A stretch of 64,000 nt of DNA from Mycoemilia scoparia. Lineage: Eukaryota > Kickxellomycota > Kickxellomycetes > Kickxellales > Kickxellaceae. A program made the position numbers and the translations under genes. Positions 34,318 through 48,200 of this stretch are shown one piece after another. Numbering within the stretch: the stretch's first letter is position 1; the number at the start of each line of letters is the position of its first letter. The notes under the pieces are model-generated. The model saw nothing but the letters and a program-made list of their open reading frames with translations. It did no database searches and was not told the origin of the DNA. The stretch is taken from positions 1-64,000 of the forward strand of contig JANBPU010000026.1 of NCBI GenBank assembly GCA_027575805.1, read 5' to 3'.

Positions 34318-34881
34318 CTATTTAAAAGATTCTGGGTTTATTGGTTTGGTGTCTAGTTTTGGTGATCTGTGCGAAACGTAGGGCTTCAGGTCGAATCCCT
34401 CAAGATCGGGCACAACATATGTTCGAACCTTATTCCAGTCAACAACATATCCTCCTATTTTAAACAGTTTTGTTAAATGTATTTAGTGCGGCATCACTTA
34501 AGATACATTATTTATAAAGGTATATACGTATGCTTACCGTGTTTTGTGTGTCTTCCCATAGAGCCCGTCCGGGTACCTGTATGTGGAATTCAGAGAGCAG
34601 ACACATTGTAATGTTAGTCAAAAAGTATATTTGTTAGTGCTACGGGAAGCTCATACACCCCTTTTTATTTGGCGAAGGTCAATATATTGCTTCATTGTAC
34701 ATCAGTAAAGGTAGGATTCAGTCAAATTCCAAGCGCCGAGCCTGCGACCCTTTAAAGTTGTCCTGACATTAATATGCTGTCAAATTGTTTCCTTGCCTTT
34801 GTAGAAGTTGTGTCCTTGCTTAGAAGTCATAACACCTCTCTTGGCACCACGGCCAAGGCCTCGCATTACTTGTCCAATCAT
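34318..34881 (-). CDS. MRPL27: mitochondrial large-subunit ribosomal protein mL41
   Basis: A component of the mitochondrial 54S subunit (called Mrpl27 in budding yeast). Three exons (34797-34881, 34538-34576, 34318-34454) give 86 residues. Joined, they read [20 protein letters not shown] and then [16 protein letters not shown], the conserved mL41 core. The N-terminus is short and basic, suitable for import. The first intron must use a GC donor (GCAAGG just below 34797): no GT donor exists before an in-frame stop, and only this join restores FYKGTRTG. A neighbouring NOG2 gene is divergent with about 300 bp between starts. Confidence 0.88.
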
Positions 34882-35178
34882 TGAAATTTATAGACTCAAA
34901 AACGGGTCATATATATATTTTAGTCATACAAAGTGTGATCCAAGAAAAGTACACCTCTTTGGAGTTTGGTTACAATTTATGATAGCTGATACTAATGTGA
35001 CAAGATCAACCATGCTGCCGATTAAATCAAGCAAGCCCAGAATTTTTCTTTTTTTCAGGTTTGCAGTTAGCACTTTTCTAGTTGTGGCATTCTGTTTCTT
35101 TAACTGACACGTTATACCACATATTTCTAACTTAACGGCCCGGATACCATTCATAAATACACGGCATATATATAGATC

Positions 35179-37209
35179 ATGGGTAAAGCAAAAAAGGAGG
35201 CCAGCAGGGTGTCCACAGACCCCGGCAACCAAAAGATGAAGGGCGAGAACTTTTATCGTGACAAGAAGAAGCTCAAGTACCTGAACATGCTCAAGTCTGG
35301 GAGAGCTGTGCGTGATCGAGACGGAAAGATAATAAAAGCAGCGCCATTTCAATCATCAGAGGCAAAGACCGCACGCATTGAGCCAAATAGGCGCTGGTTT
35401 GGAAATACCAGAGTTATTGGGCATCAGGTGCTGGAGGATTTTCGTGAGAAGCTTGGAAGCAAAGTCAATGATCCATACCAGGTCCTGCTTCGCCAGAACA
35501 AGCTGCCAATGAGTCTGCTGCAGAACTCTAGCACTGTTGGTCGAGTAAACTTGCTGGAGACAGAATCATTTTCTGATACATTTGGAACCAAGGCCCAGAG
35601 AAAGAAACCTAAGCTCGATGTTTCTATGATCGAGCAGTATGGCGAAAATGCCATGACTCAGGTGGATTCCTATGAGCCCAAAAAGGATCAGGATTTGGTT
35701 GAGAACCAATATGTAGATTTTGCAGACAAGGCTCGCGAATGGTATTTCAATGCTGGTTCATCAAAACGTATTTGGAACGAGCTGTATAAGGTCGTTGATT
35801 CTTCAGACGTAATCATACATGTTCTTGATGCCCGTGATCCCAACGGGACAAGGTGTAGACACGTAGAGAATTATATAAAGTCCGAGACCCCCCACAAACA
35901 TCTTGTTTATGTCCTAAACAAGGTAGATCTTGTCCCAACCTGGGTGACCTCACGCTGGGTTCAATCCTTGTCTAAAGAATATCCCACTCTAGCATTCCAT
36001 GCGAGCATCAACAACTCTTTCGGCAAAGGCTCACTGATTCAGCTACTCCGTCAGTTCAGCAAGCTCCATTCGGAAAAACGACAGATCAGTGTTGGCTTTA
36101 TTGGGTATCCCAACACAGGAAAAAGCTCGATTATAAATACGCTGAGGAAAAAGAAGGTTTGCAACGTTGCTCCAATTCCGGGCGAGACCAAGGTCTGGCA
36201 ATACATCACGCTGATGAGAAACATCTACTTGATCGATTGTCCAGGTATTGTTCAAGCGTCCGCAAATGACACTGAGGAAGACATTGTTCTTAGAGGGTCC
36301 ATCCGCATAGAAAACCTCAACAACCCCGAAGACTATATCCAGTCTGTTCTTGATCGCGTGAGGAAAGAGTATGTGCAGCGCACATATAATGTTGACCACT
36401 GGGAGGACTCTGAAGAGTTTTTAACTGAGGTGGCAAAGGCGACAGGAAAGCTCAACAAAGGTGGAGAGCCTGATCTGCATGTTGTTGCCAAGATGGTCCT
36501 TACTGACTGGGTGCGTGGAAAACTTCCACGGTATTCCATTCCCCCGGACTATGAACTCAAGTCAAGCACCGATAAGGCTGGTGAGCAGTCAGTGCAGTCT
36601 ATCCAAGCTGCTGATGGCTCAGCGCAAGAGCAGAAGAATGACTCTGATGAGAGCCCTGATCAACCCAAACACAAATCAAAGAAGGGAGTGACCATCGGGG
36701 TTACTCAGCACTTCAAAAAGATTGTTATGGCCACAGAGTATCTTCCTGTAGACCTGGAGGGTACGCATGCTGATGAAGACTCAACTCCAGCACCAGAGCC
36801 CACAGCAACTAAAAAGGGCCAGCCAGCCAGCCAAGATGCTACACAGCAAACCCAGGAGGATGAGCCAGACTGGGACGATGTATTCCAGAGTGCAGTTGGC
36901 GAAGAGGTATCTTCTATTCCTGATGATTCTGCAGGCAATGGTAGTGGCAAATCGAAGAATGACGAAGAGCCAGATTCCGAGCTTGACTCTGAAGGCGAGG
37001 ATGGGCTCAACGGTAGCGACTCTGATGCCAACGATTCTAGAGACACTAAGCATTCCCGAATGACGACTAACAAAAAGAAGGTTGGCGTCCACTATTATGA
37101 AACTGCAAATGTCAAGAACAAGAATCGCAAGAAGCGAACTCCAGAAAACCCAGACAGGCTTGCAAAGAAGCTTCGGCATTCCGGAAAGTGGAAGGTTGGA
37201 AGCAAATAA
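35179..37209 (+). CDS. NOG2: nucleolar GTP-binding protein 2 (Nog2/Nug2)
   Basis: It is a GTPase of pre-60S ribosome maturation that holds a place on the particle before Nmd3 binds. A single exon of 676 residues, a common length. The N-terminal NGP1 region is present ([24 protein letters not shown]). The GTPase domain is circularly permuted: LNKVDLVP (G4) comes first, then GYPNTGKSS (G1) and IDCPG (G3). The C-terminal third is acidic, Ser/Glu/Asp-rich, and ends with a basic [18 protein letters not shown] stretch. It is one of only a few intronless genes in this window. Confidence 0.95.
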   Translation: MGKAKKEASRVSTDPGNQKMKGENFYRDKKKLKYLNMLKSGRAVRDRDGKIIKAAPFQSSEAKTARIEPNRRWFGNTRVIGHQVLEDFREKLGSKVNDPYQVLLRQNKLPMSLLQNSSTVGRVNLLETESFSDTFGTKAQRKKPKLDVSMIEQYGENAMTQVDSYEPKKDQDLVENQYVDFADKAREWYFNAGSSKRIWNELYKVVDSSDVIIHVLDARDPNGTRCRHVENYIKSETPHKHLVYVLNKVDLVPTWVTSRWVQSLSKEYPTLAFHASINNSFGKGSLIQLLRQFSKLHSEKRQISVGFIGYPNTGKSSIINTLRKKKVCNVAPIPGETKVWQYITLMRNIYLIDCPGIVQASANDTEEDIVLRGSIRIENLNNPEDYIQSVLDRVRKEYVQRTYNVDHWEDSEEFLTEVAKATGKLNKGGEPDLHVVAKMVLTDWVRGKLPRYSIPPDYELKSSTDKAGEQSVQSIQAADGSAQEQKNDSDESPDQPKHKSKKGVTIGVTQHFKKIVMATEYLPVDLEGTHADEDSTPAPEPTATKKGQPASQDATQQTQEDEPDWDDVFQSAVGEEVSSIPDDSAGNGSGKSKNDEEPDSELDSEGEDGLNGSDSDANDSRDTKHSRMTTNKKKVGVHYYETANVKNKNRKKRTPENPDRLAKKLRHSGKWKVGSK

Positions 37210-37305
37210 GCTCCTACCATTTTCTATTAATAACATTTTTATTAAAGTTTTCAAATATCATTTCCGTCAATGCTTCGATAATTCATTTACACCCTAGTCA
37301 ATATT

Positions 37306-37450
37306 AAGTCAGAATCCACAAGGCCTTAGACAAAAATGTGTCCCAGGAGTAGTTGCATATGAAATGGCTGATAATTGGGCCAAAATCTGAGGACCCATTT
37401 TTGCCTATCATAGATTTAATCACTGGTGGAATATCACCACATAAAAAGAA
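37306..37450. repeat. interspersed repeat E, copy 2
   Basis: It aligns with 4936-5106 in the same orientation: CCACAAGGCCTTAGACAAAAATG against CACAAGGCTTTGGGCAAAATG, then the shared CAGGAGTAGTTGCA and CATAGATTTAATCACT blocks. It directly precedes a MITE. Confidence 0.6.
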
Positions 37451-37486
37451 TCCATTTAAAGGCCAACTGTTCACAGTCACCCTCAT

Positions 37487-37587
37487 GTGGGTAGTTATTT
37501 TTGAAGGGTTAGTCACTCATTTAGCTGTGGTTGCCCCTATAAACGGTGGCCACCAAAAGACACCCTTCAAAAATTATGATCCATGTG
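37487..37587. mobile_element. MITE, type A copy 1
   Basis: About 100 bp with inverted ends: TGGGTAGTTATTTTTGAAGGGT on the left and ACCCTTCAAAAATTATGATCCATG on the right. The interior GTTGCCCCTATAAACGGTGGCCACCAAAAG matches the copies at 40755-40863 and 59107-59214. Confidence 0.8.
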
Positions 37588-38182
37588 GTTTCTTTATAAT
37601 GTCCTGGTATTGATTGAAAGACAATACCTGGGCACTGCATGTATTTTCTTTGGCAGAGAAAGACAGAGGGATGGAAAATCCATCCTTGGGCTGTGCCACC
37701 ATGTAAAACTAGCTGTGAAATGTAAGATGTGGTCCTAATAAGGATAATAGCGGTGTTCCACGAAGTATAGCTGATTGTAAAAATAAAGGATAGATAGCCT
37801 AATAGGGATAATAGCGGCGCAAGTCAAGTATCCCACAGCCAGTAATTGCTTCCTGGCTATGCAGCTACGCGCTATGAAATGCACATTACTTATGAAACTT
37901 GGGACGCTGGAGGACAGAATCTGTGCTTAATATGCCACCACAAGCAATCAACCAGCCATCATATTATTTTTGGATAGGCTCCCGCACTCCATCCTCTCCA
38001 AAGGCTGCAACCACGCTTTTTGGCAAGTACTTTGGTTTTGCTGATTGTGTTGCGACTGGTACCATCAGCCAATTTCCATAATACAGGCCATATTGCAGGA
38101 ACAGCGGTATTCCACATTCTATTTCCCCTTTTTCACTTAAGCTTCTTTCCATTTTAAGCTTAGCCTAGTACTATACAAATAA

Positions 38183-40468
<2,286 letters not shown>

Positions 40469-41109
40469 CGGTGCTAACCTTTATGCTGAGCATTTTATGT
40501 CATTCTTTTTAACACATCTTCTTACTAATACATACTATCCGCATATTCAGTCTTGTGTCCTACGGAATTTGAACGGAGACATGTTTGTGTTTGCCAGACC
40601 AATCACATACTAAATTGCTTGATTGAAGTATAACAGATGGCAAGTTCTCCACATAAAGGGATCAGGCAGAGATGCCCTCACGCATTCCCTGCAGACAAGC
40701 CCATAACCCATACATTTTAGCTGGAGTCTCAGCGATGATTGGCCAGTATACAAAGGAATATGGGTAGTTATTTTTGAAGGGTGACCAGTTGCTAATCAAT
40801 TGTAATTGCCCCTATAATCGTTGGCCACCAAAAGTCACCCTTCCAAAATTATGATCCATATCCTAGTACTGCCCTTTTAGAAGCGACTCTGCCGGATTAT
40901 GAAAAGTCATTAAATCGGAGGGGGGCGACATTGGTAGCAGTGTTCACGTGCCAGGGTTCTCTGTTTGAAGTGCAGAATTGTACTTCCAGAAGATGCCACG
41001 CCAATCCTGTTAAAAGGGGGGCACAGCGCCCATGAATTGGACTACATAAATCATATTGCTTTACACTACCAACATTTCTTTACTTTTAGTGTTTCATTAG
41101 CCAGGAAAT
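40469..41109. other. intergenic with a MITE
   Basis: About 640 bp between two genes on the same strand. The MITE at 40755-40863 is the only element recognised. Confidence 0.5.
40755..40863. mobile_element. MITE, type A copy 2
   Basis: This is the best-preserved copy. The left end GGAATATGGGTAGTTATTTTTGAAGGGTGAC and the right end, complement of GTCACCCTTCCAAAATTATGATCCATATCC, pair over about 28 positions with few mismatches. The short interior includes ATTGCCCCTATAATCGTTGGCCACCAAAAG. It is too small to code for anything. Confidence 0.85.
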
Positions 41110-42724
41110 ATGGAAACAGCCATAGAGAATCAGCGCTTGCTAAAAGCCCTTTCAAAGTATGCCCAGGAAAACCTCAGTGGGCCCAACAAAATGATGGAGG
41201 TGCTGGTGGCTCTCGCTAGCGATCAGTATGACAAAGTAAATAATCCCCAAGGAATAGTCAATGCTGGCGTAGCAACAAACAAGCTGGTCACAAAGCTCGT
41301 AACTGATAAGGTAGGAGAGCACTCTTTAACCCTTACCATTTCTTGAGCTGTAAAGAGATACACTATAAAGATACCATAGCTGGAGATGTCGATGATGGTA
41401 GTTAAGCTTGCAGTCTTTTGATAATTATGTTTTGATAGCTGAGTTCGATCACTAGTGTTGAAGAAGTCGACCTGGACTATTCAATTCCATTTGGAACTAC
41501 ACAGTTAAGGGCTGCTATAGCCAACAATGTAATAAACAGCTACTTCAAGCCTCGCAACCCAGTGTCACCCGATGACATAGTTGTTCTAAATGGCTGCACA
41601 GCCATTGTAGATGCTTTTGCGTTCAGCACGTGTGACCCGGGAGATGCGGTACTGATATCGAGCCCATACTATATGGCCTTTGATGTTGATGTCCACACAA
41701 GGGCCAGAGCAAAGGCGGTCCCGGTACCAGTCCCCTTTGAGGAGTTCGGCGATCCAGCTCAGGCCAAATACTACCAGCAGACCATTGATCAGCTGGCAAA
41801 GCAGGGAGTGCGTGCTAGATGTATGATCATCTGCAACCCATCAAACCCAACCGGCAGGCAAGTATCTCTTCATAACCAGGCCATTTTGCTGACTAGAAAT
41901 ACATGTTTTAGACTAACATAATATCATCGATGCGACTCTAAAGGTGCTATTCGCCTGCTGTGATTAAGAGTCTGCTAGAGTTGGCTAGTCGCAATGACAT
42001 GTTCGTATTGTTTGACGAGATATATGCTCTCTCTGTTTTCATGACTCCCGAAAATCTGGCTCCCACAGACTCTTCTGCGGATAAAGCTGAAAGCCAAAGC
42101 GATGTCTTTTATCCATTCAAGTCGATTCTTGAGTGGGAGGATCTTGATCAGTATATTGACCCCTCCCGCATCAGCATAGCTCATGGCCTCAGCAAGGACT
42201 TCTGCCTAAATGGCTTCCGTTTAGGCTGGCTTATCAGTCCATGGAATAAACCACTCCTACATTCATTCATGGCAGTATCGCCCTTCAATTTCCGTCCAAC
42301 AATGGCAGATCGCATAATCACCAATATGCTCGAAGACAAGCCTTTCATCGATTCGCTGCTCAGCACGAGCCAAAATGCCTTGAGGTCAAACTACCAAAAG
42401 GTGACTGACTTCCTCAGAATCCACAATATAGGGTTCATTTCGGCCCAGGCTGGTCATTTTGTATGGATCGATCTTGGCAAATATCTACAGATGTATGTAA
42501 AGTCGCAGCTTGGTATAACTGATAAGAACCACCACCCAACATTTGACGAGGAGGACATGTTTTGGTCATATATAAGAGTGAATGGTAGAGTGTTTGTTGC
42601 CTCTGGCCGTGCATTCCATTCTTTAGAGCCCGGATGGTTCCGTCTAACATTTTCCATTCCTTGGGAGGTACTTTCTGTTGGGCTGCAAAGGCTTGATGCA
42701 CTATTCCGCAGTTTAGAGGGTTGA
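41110..42724 (+). CDS. ACC-synthase-like PLP aminotransferase (fold type I)
   Basis: Three exons (41110-41310, 41439-41857, 41944-42724), 466 residues. It belongs to the class I/II aminotransferases closest to 1-aminocyclopropane-1-carboxylate synthase: IPFGTTQLRAAIANN, ISSPYYMAFDVDV, ICNPSNPTGR, the PLP-phosphate and aldimine segment LSKDFCLNGFRLGW (Lys binds PLP), and a C-terminal RVNGRVFVASGRAF then WFRLTFS with the substrate-carboxylate Arg. Whether the substrate is S-adenosylmethionine or an ordinary amino acid cannot be told from sequence. The second intron needs a GC donor (GCAAGT at 41858), because only phase 2 gives R-CYSPAVIKSLLEL. The first ~40 residues are helical and lack a clear targeting signal. 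Confidence 0.88.
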
Positions 42725-42760
42725 TTTCTATTTCTTTCATAAAGATCTATTGAATCCATA

Positions 42761-42789
42761 AATAAATATATATATATATATATATATAT
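42761..42789. repeat. AT microsatellite
   Basis: A run of alternating A and T just after the aminotransferase stop. It may serve as a 3' end region. Confidence 0.85.
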
Positions 42790-42918
42790 CAATCTGTTAG
42801 ATGAACATTGTAGGCATGGCGTATATTATAGCTAACACTGGTTATAGCATAAAAATGATGAGTTTATCATGTTTAACTTTGAAAAAAATACAACAACTTC
42901 AATTAAGTGGCAACAAAA

Positions 42919-42990
42919 AGGAGACACCCAGATTTGAACCGGGGACCGTTCGATCTGCAGTCGAATGCTCTACCACTGAGCTATGCCTCC
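42919..42990 (-). tRNA. tRNA-Cys (GCA)
   Basis: Minus-strand cloverleaf. The acceptor stem GGAGGCA pairs with TGTCTCC and is followed by a T discriminator, as is usual for Cys. The D arm is GCTC/GAGC. The anticodon stem TTCGA/TCGAA encloses loop CTGCAGA with anticodon GCA. The T arm is CCCGG-TTCAAAT-CTGGG. No intron. A T-run (TTTTT) directly after the gene on the minus strand serves as the RNA polymerase III terminator. Confidence 0.96.
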
Positions 42991-43333
42991 TAAAAACTTT
43001 TTTTATCCAGAAGAAATTTGTATCTAGTGACTAAGGTAATTATAAGAAGGATTACAATCAAATTGTCACACATCAATACTAATTGCACATGCGACCATCT
43101 ATTCAAAGTAAGCACTTTTCCATTAATAATGCATTTTTAAACTATATTATTAAATACCATAGTGATTGAAGTTTGTAACCATGCTGATAACATTCATAGT
43201 AATTATTTATTATTCTCATGAATATAAATGACAGATGACATATATAAGCAATAAAAAGAAAGAGAAAAACAGGCCATGATTACCAGGCTGCAATAACAAT
43301 TATGTCAATACAAATAGTTGTATTTGTCACGGG

Positions 43334-44878
43334 CTATATGTCAAAACTACGCAGCTGGGTTATAAAGAGCTTTGGGTCATCAGATCTCATCAAGGCTTCG
43401 CCGATGAGGACAGCACTGGTGTTGGTTCCCTTATAGGACAAGGCATCTTCAGGAGCAGAAATACCACTCAGTGCGACAAGTATAGTAGAACTATTGGATA
43501 CCTGGTGAGCAAGTTTTGTAGTAGTGGACATATCAACATCGAAGGTGTGTAAGTTACGGTTGTTTATGCCAATGACTTGGGCACCAATCTGAATAGCCAG
43601 CTCCATTTCCTCAGAATTGTTGACTTCAACAAGTGGCTCCATACCATGTTTGCGCGAGAAGCTCATCAATTCCACTAGCTGATCTTTAGAGAGCATTGCG
43701 ACAATTAGTAGAACTGTGTCAGCACCAGCTAAGCGAGCTTCGAGGATTTGGTAGCTATCGAATATGAAGTCTTTTCTGAGAATTGCTGGCCTATTGCTAC
43801 CAAGTTTTTCTATGGCCTGTCTGGCTTGCTGTAGGTCATCCAGTGATCCCTTGAACCACTTTGGCTCAGTAAGAACTGATATTGCGGCTGCTCCAGCATT
43901 GGCGTACTTTAGGGCTTGCTCGGCAGCCACTGCATCAACAAAGATGTCTCCCTTGCTTGGAGAGGCGCGCTTTACTTCAGCAAGGACAGCCAGCTTTCCA
44001 CCATGATCAGAATTGTTATTTCTACCAATGGATTGTCTCAAGCGAGAGGGGAAGTCCATCAGTGCAGGGGCAAGTCCAAGGGAAATGAGCTTTTCAAGCT
44101 GAGCAGGGGATTTTCCAGGCAAAGATTTGGCAAGAGCGACATCCTTTTTGCGCTGCTCAAAGATAGCTGACAAGATATCTTTTTTCCCAGAATCAGCAGT
44201 TTTGGAAGGAGGGGCTGTTCCATTTGTCTGGGTCTGTGGTTTGTATGTTGCGATAGGAGCACGGTCACAGAAACCAGGGTTTTCATCCCAGGTTCCGCCA
44301 TTGAGGGCCAAAAAGTTTTTGATCATGGTATGGCCGTGTTCACTGAGGATGCTTTCGGGGTGGTATTGAACACTTTCAACGGTAAAAGTGCGGTGGCGGA
44401 TGCCCATGATACAATCGCCATTGCTGTTGCTTGTCCAGCTGGTGACGACAAAGTCTTTGGGAAGAGTGCTGGGATCGCCAGACAAGGAATGGTAGCGCGT
44501 TTCGAGGATATTCTGGGGTATGCCACTATATATGCCTAGGCCATCATGGGTGACAGTGTTGGTCTTTCCATGAACGATCTCACCAGCTGAACTAACAGTG
44601 CCGCCAAAGCATTCAAACATGCATTGCAGACCCATGCAGACACCAAACACTGGAATCTTCCCTGCAAAGTGCCGGATCGCATCCATACAAATACCTGTAT
44701 CTTCTCGAGGGTGGCCTGGCCCAGGTGAAATTACAATGTTTCGTGGGTTGTGGGCAATTACTTTTTCCAAGGTTACTTGGTCATTTCTGTAGACAATGAC
44801 TTCTGCTCCAGCCTGGCAAAAGTATTGGTACAAATTCCAGGTGAAACTTTCGTAATTGTCTATTAGGATTGTAGCCAT
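43334..44878 (-). CDS. TRP3: anthranilate synthase component II / indole-3-glycerol-phosphate synthase
   Basis: A bifunctional tryptophan-pathway protein of 514 residues, single exon. The N-terminal glutamine amidotransferase (about 1-200) has NYESFTWNLYQYF, the nucleophile segment GVCMGLQCMFE and the VQYHPESI histidine. It supplies ammonia to anthranilate synthase component I. A ~60-residue linker follows. The C-terminal IGPS barrel (about 230-514) shows AEVKRASPSKGDI, LRKDFIFDSYQI and IGINNRNLHTFDV. The phosphoribosylanthranilate isomerase domain that follows in trifunctional TrpC of many filamentous fungi is absent, and the protein stops after FITQLRSFDI. This is the budding-yeast TRP3 layout. 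Confidence 0.95.
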   Translation of the reverse strand: MATILIDNYESFTWNLYQYFCQAGAEVIVYRNDQVTLEKVIAHNPRNIVISPGPGHPREDTGICMDAIRHFAGKIPVFGVCMGLQCMFECFGGTVSSAGEIVHGKTNTVTHDGLGIYSGIPQNILETRYHSLSGDPSTLPKDFVVTSWTSNSNGDCIMGIRHRTFTVESVQYHPESILSEHGHTMIKNFLALNGGTWDENPGFCDRAPIATYKPQTQTNGTAPPSKTADSGKKDILSAIFEQRKKDVALAKSLPGKSPAQLEKLISLGLAPALMDFPSRLRQSIGRNNNSDHGGKLAVLAEVKRASPSKGDIFVDAVAAEQALKYANAGAAAISVLTEPKWFKGSLDDLQQARQAIEKLGSNRPAILRKDFIFDSYQILEARLAGADTVLLIVAMLSKDQLVELMSFSRKHGMEPLVEVNNSEEMELAIQIGAQVIGINNRNLHTFDVDMSTTTKLAHQVSNSSTILVALSGISAPEDALSYKGTNTSAVLIGEALMRSDDPKLFITQLRSFDI

Positions 44879-45254
44879 TGTGAAAGGTATAAAGAGAATA
44901 AAGAGTAGAAATGGAAAAGTAAATGCAAATTGGTTCAGAGAAACAACGGCCGCAATAGCAAGACAAATATTCTAATGTGTCATCGTTGATCATAAAAGAC
45001 AGAATACACTCTCTTGAGGACGTATCTGTGATCATGACTCAGATTCATCGATCGATTTATGGAAGGGCGGCGTGGCTGCCAGTCAATCTGGCCAGCCGGC
45101 GACCCATGATAATGGGCATACATACATGGAATAAATGTAAGAACAGGGTGTGTATTGTTAGAAGATTAAAAACGAAAAGTACTATGTTGATTGGCAAGGC
45201 CAAAAACATGCTAAAAGTATTCCAAAGATCTGTTGGAAACAGCTCGTACTGAAA
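44879..45254. other. intergenic, nothing recognised
   Basis: About 375 bp between TRP3 start and Ubp15 stop, both on the minus strand. It presumably contains the TRP3 promoter. I saw no clear Gcn4-type TGACTC element beyond TGACTCAGA at about 45034-45042, which could be one. Confidence 0.45.
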
Positions 45255-48200
45255 TCAGCCACGAATGTGAATGGATTTTTCTGTGCGTCGATTCCTGTTA
45301 GAACGCTCAACATAATCTAAGCCAAGTACCGTGTTGTCCGGATCTGAAGAAAGCTCCTCCCACAACGATGTGGGCGACTTGTCCTCGATATCTGCAACTT
45401 CGGGTGAAGCGGATTCTCCTCCTTGTTCACCCTGGAGGGCCGGCGAGCCGCTACGGGGCGTGGTTTCTGGTGTGGGGGACATAATCGCGCCGGGCATGGT
45501 TGGGTTTGCGCCCAAGCTCCGGGCATTGCCCCCACTGCCATTGTTAGAACTGCCATCCAATAGATATCTGCAGCTGTCTATACTACTGGCACCTTCTGGA
45601 ACAATGACTGGCTTGACTTTAGTGAAGTCCCGCTTTCCCATGCCCAGCTTGAGCTGAATGCGGTGCCATGTCTCTTCCCATGGCTCATCACGGAAAATGG
45701 TAAAGAAAAATGGAACGCCGTGTACATTTCGTAGCTGGTTGGTAAAGTGGAAGACTCGAATGACCTTGGAGTCGCCATACTGCTTGGGTGTTTTCTTTGG
45801 ATCATTTTCCTGGGCCAAAGGCTGATCGGACACCGATGGAAGCAACTCTGCATACAGAACACTACCGTCCTGGATGTACTTGGTCACACTTTCTTGGATT
45901 TCTATTGGTGAAATGCTGTAACCCTTTACCTCATGATAAATACGCAGGGTGAATGCCGGCTCTACGGTTGGTTTTGGCAAGAGCTGGGATTTGAGTGCAT
46001 CACTGTCGTTGGGCATATCAGGTGTGTTCACTGGGGCAGCCTGAATCTTAGATTTGAGGTGGATGTTTGCAACCCGTGAGTATATCTCGTCAACTATGGC
46101 CTGGGCAGTTTGGTTGATGGAAACGCGAACCTTAAAGGTTTGCTCGTCACGGAGAGCCCCGCCCAAATACACCACAGGAATGGCCGCTGTTTTCTCCATA
46201 TCAACAATGCTCATGGGTAGAATTTCGTAGCTCAAAAAGTTGAGCCTGTCTTCTGTAACATACATTGAGAATATCATGTTGTCCAGTGTAGTATCCGGAG
46301 AGCGGCGGATGACCTGGTTTTGCTCATAAGGGTGCTCGGAAGCATTATGGCTGAACTGGATTCGAAGCGGATCATCAACACCCAATTTTTTTGCTACTTC
46401 CTTGGCTACAGTGTCATATGTGTCGTCCAAAAACAGGTACAGTGTGAACCTGGTTTTATCCCTCGATTCTAGTTCATTCCAGTCTATATCTCCAGAATCT
46501 GGAATATTAGGTTCATCCTCACTGCTTTCAGCATCAGAATCAGCCAGCGACTTTCCGAAAAACACTGGCACCTTCCTGGTAAGGCGATCAAAGAACTCGG
46601 GAATCGTCCTTGGCAAAATTCGGTCAAACTCATCCTTCTCGACAACCACACCATCGACGCTGGACAGCTCCTGTCGCTGTGTTGGCTGGAAGCAAATAAT
46701 GTCGCCGCTCTGGATTTCAGACTGTTGGAATGTAATCTCGGTGTTCATCTTCTCGATCATATAAGGCTTTATTTCCTCGTATAAATCAATCTCTGTGCTA
46801 TCTGCCAATCCTTTCTTAGCTTTTAGCAGGGGGATGATCTCCTTGATCTGGCTCTTTGCTGAGATATAGATCTTCCCTAGGCCTTCAATTTTCTGAGATG
46901 GCTGGTCAAAGTACTTGATAAAGACCATGCTCCTCTCTGAATGACTGTCACATGCTGGGAATCTACCATTTGGTACCCATTTGTCCATGTGCTCGCAATA
47001 AAGACGCAGCTCAGACCATTTTTTAAAGTTGTCTTGGAAAATCTTTTCCAGAGTTTGGTCAGCCTGATCATCAATATCCATGAGGTCATTTGGTTCGGTA
47101 ATAGGTGAGTCCACCCTGATGGTTTTGTTTACTCGCCCAACTATTGCCCAAAATCTTATTTCATCGACTTTGAGCCCTTTCTCCTGGGCATATGCTTCCT
47201 TGAACTCGCTGTAACGCATGGTCCTAGGGAAACGTTTTGAATATAGCTTGCTCTGCCCTGGTAGTTTCGCTCCAAAGTCGCACATGTCGAACATCTGATG
47301 TGTTCTAAAGTCGGAATCATCAACAATTGTAACATTGACCGTGCGCTGCTTTTCTGCAAGCTCTTGACGCCTGCGCTCTTCCTCAGCCTTGGCCTCCTGA
47401 GAACGTTTAATGACATGTATTGGGATTTCAGAGTCGTCAACAGGGTCCAGTATTTTTCTCGACTGCGAGCTGCGGATATAAACAAGCATGTATGCATTGG
47501 TTATCTTTTTGTGAGTGGATCGTGTTACCGCGCCAAACCCTCCAGAAGGACGTGTGGGGCCGTTGTTATTAACATTTCCACTGCCGATATCACCGCCATA
47601 ACTCTCATCAATAACCTCGTCTTCTAAAACCGGAACAACACGATCATCATCAAAACGATACCACTTTTTATTTTCGGTTGGGCGCAAGAACGCAAAATAG
47701 TGGCCGCCGGAAACATCTCCACTATGAATAAGAACTCCATGTAGTCTGTACACACAAGGCTCCGAGCGATCAGCACCTGAATCAAGGAATTCTTCAAGAT
47801 CTATTTCAAATGGGAACTCAAAGCGGTCGTTTATCTTGATCATTCTGTCATACATGAAGTCATATTCAAAACGCTTTAGCTGGAGGTGAAGGACAGGCGG
47901 GAAGCTCATAAATACCATTCCCTTTTTCGCGTCCTGAAGCCCGTGGTTTTCTGCCATGTATTTATTTTCACCTTCAAGAGTTTCTACTTGACAGTAATCA
48001 ACGAAAGAATCTCGGAGAGTCTTGCACCCCTTTACATTTAAAGATATGTCATAGTAGTCCTCAATTCGTGATGATTCAAAGTCAACATTGAGACAGCGGA
48101 TGTAACTCTTCATCTTTCCAAGGAATAGTCTACCTATTGCACCATCGACGGCAGTGCCCTTCATTTTGTTCTCGAGATGGTCCTGGAGGACGCGGTTGAA

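Larger units (their letters stand above)
37210..38182. other. repeat-rich intergenic region
   Basis: About 1 kb with repeat E copy 2 and a MITE. The motif CCTAATA(A/G)GGATAATAGCGG occurs twice, at 37734-37753 and 37798-37817. No gene supported. Confidence 0.5.

Noticed and set aside
37799..37817. TAGGGATAA-like sequence recalling a homing-endonuclease site
   Set aside because: Only nine bases match the I-SceI core, the rest differs, it recurs as part of a local duplication, and no endonuclease gene is nearby.
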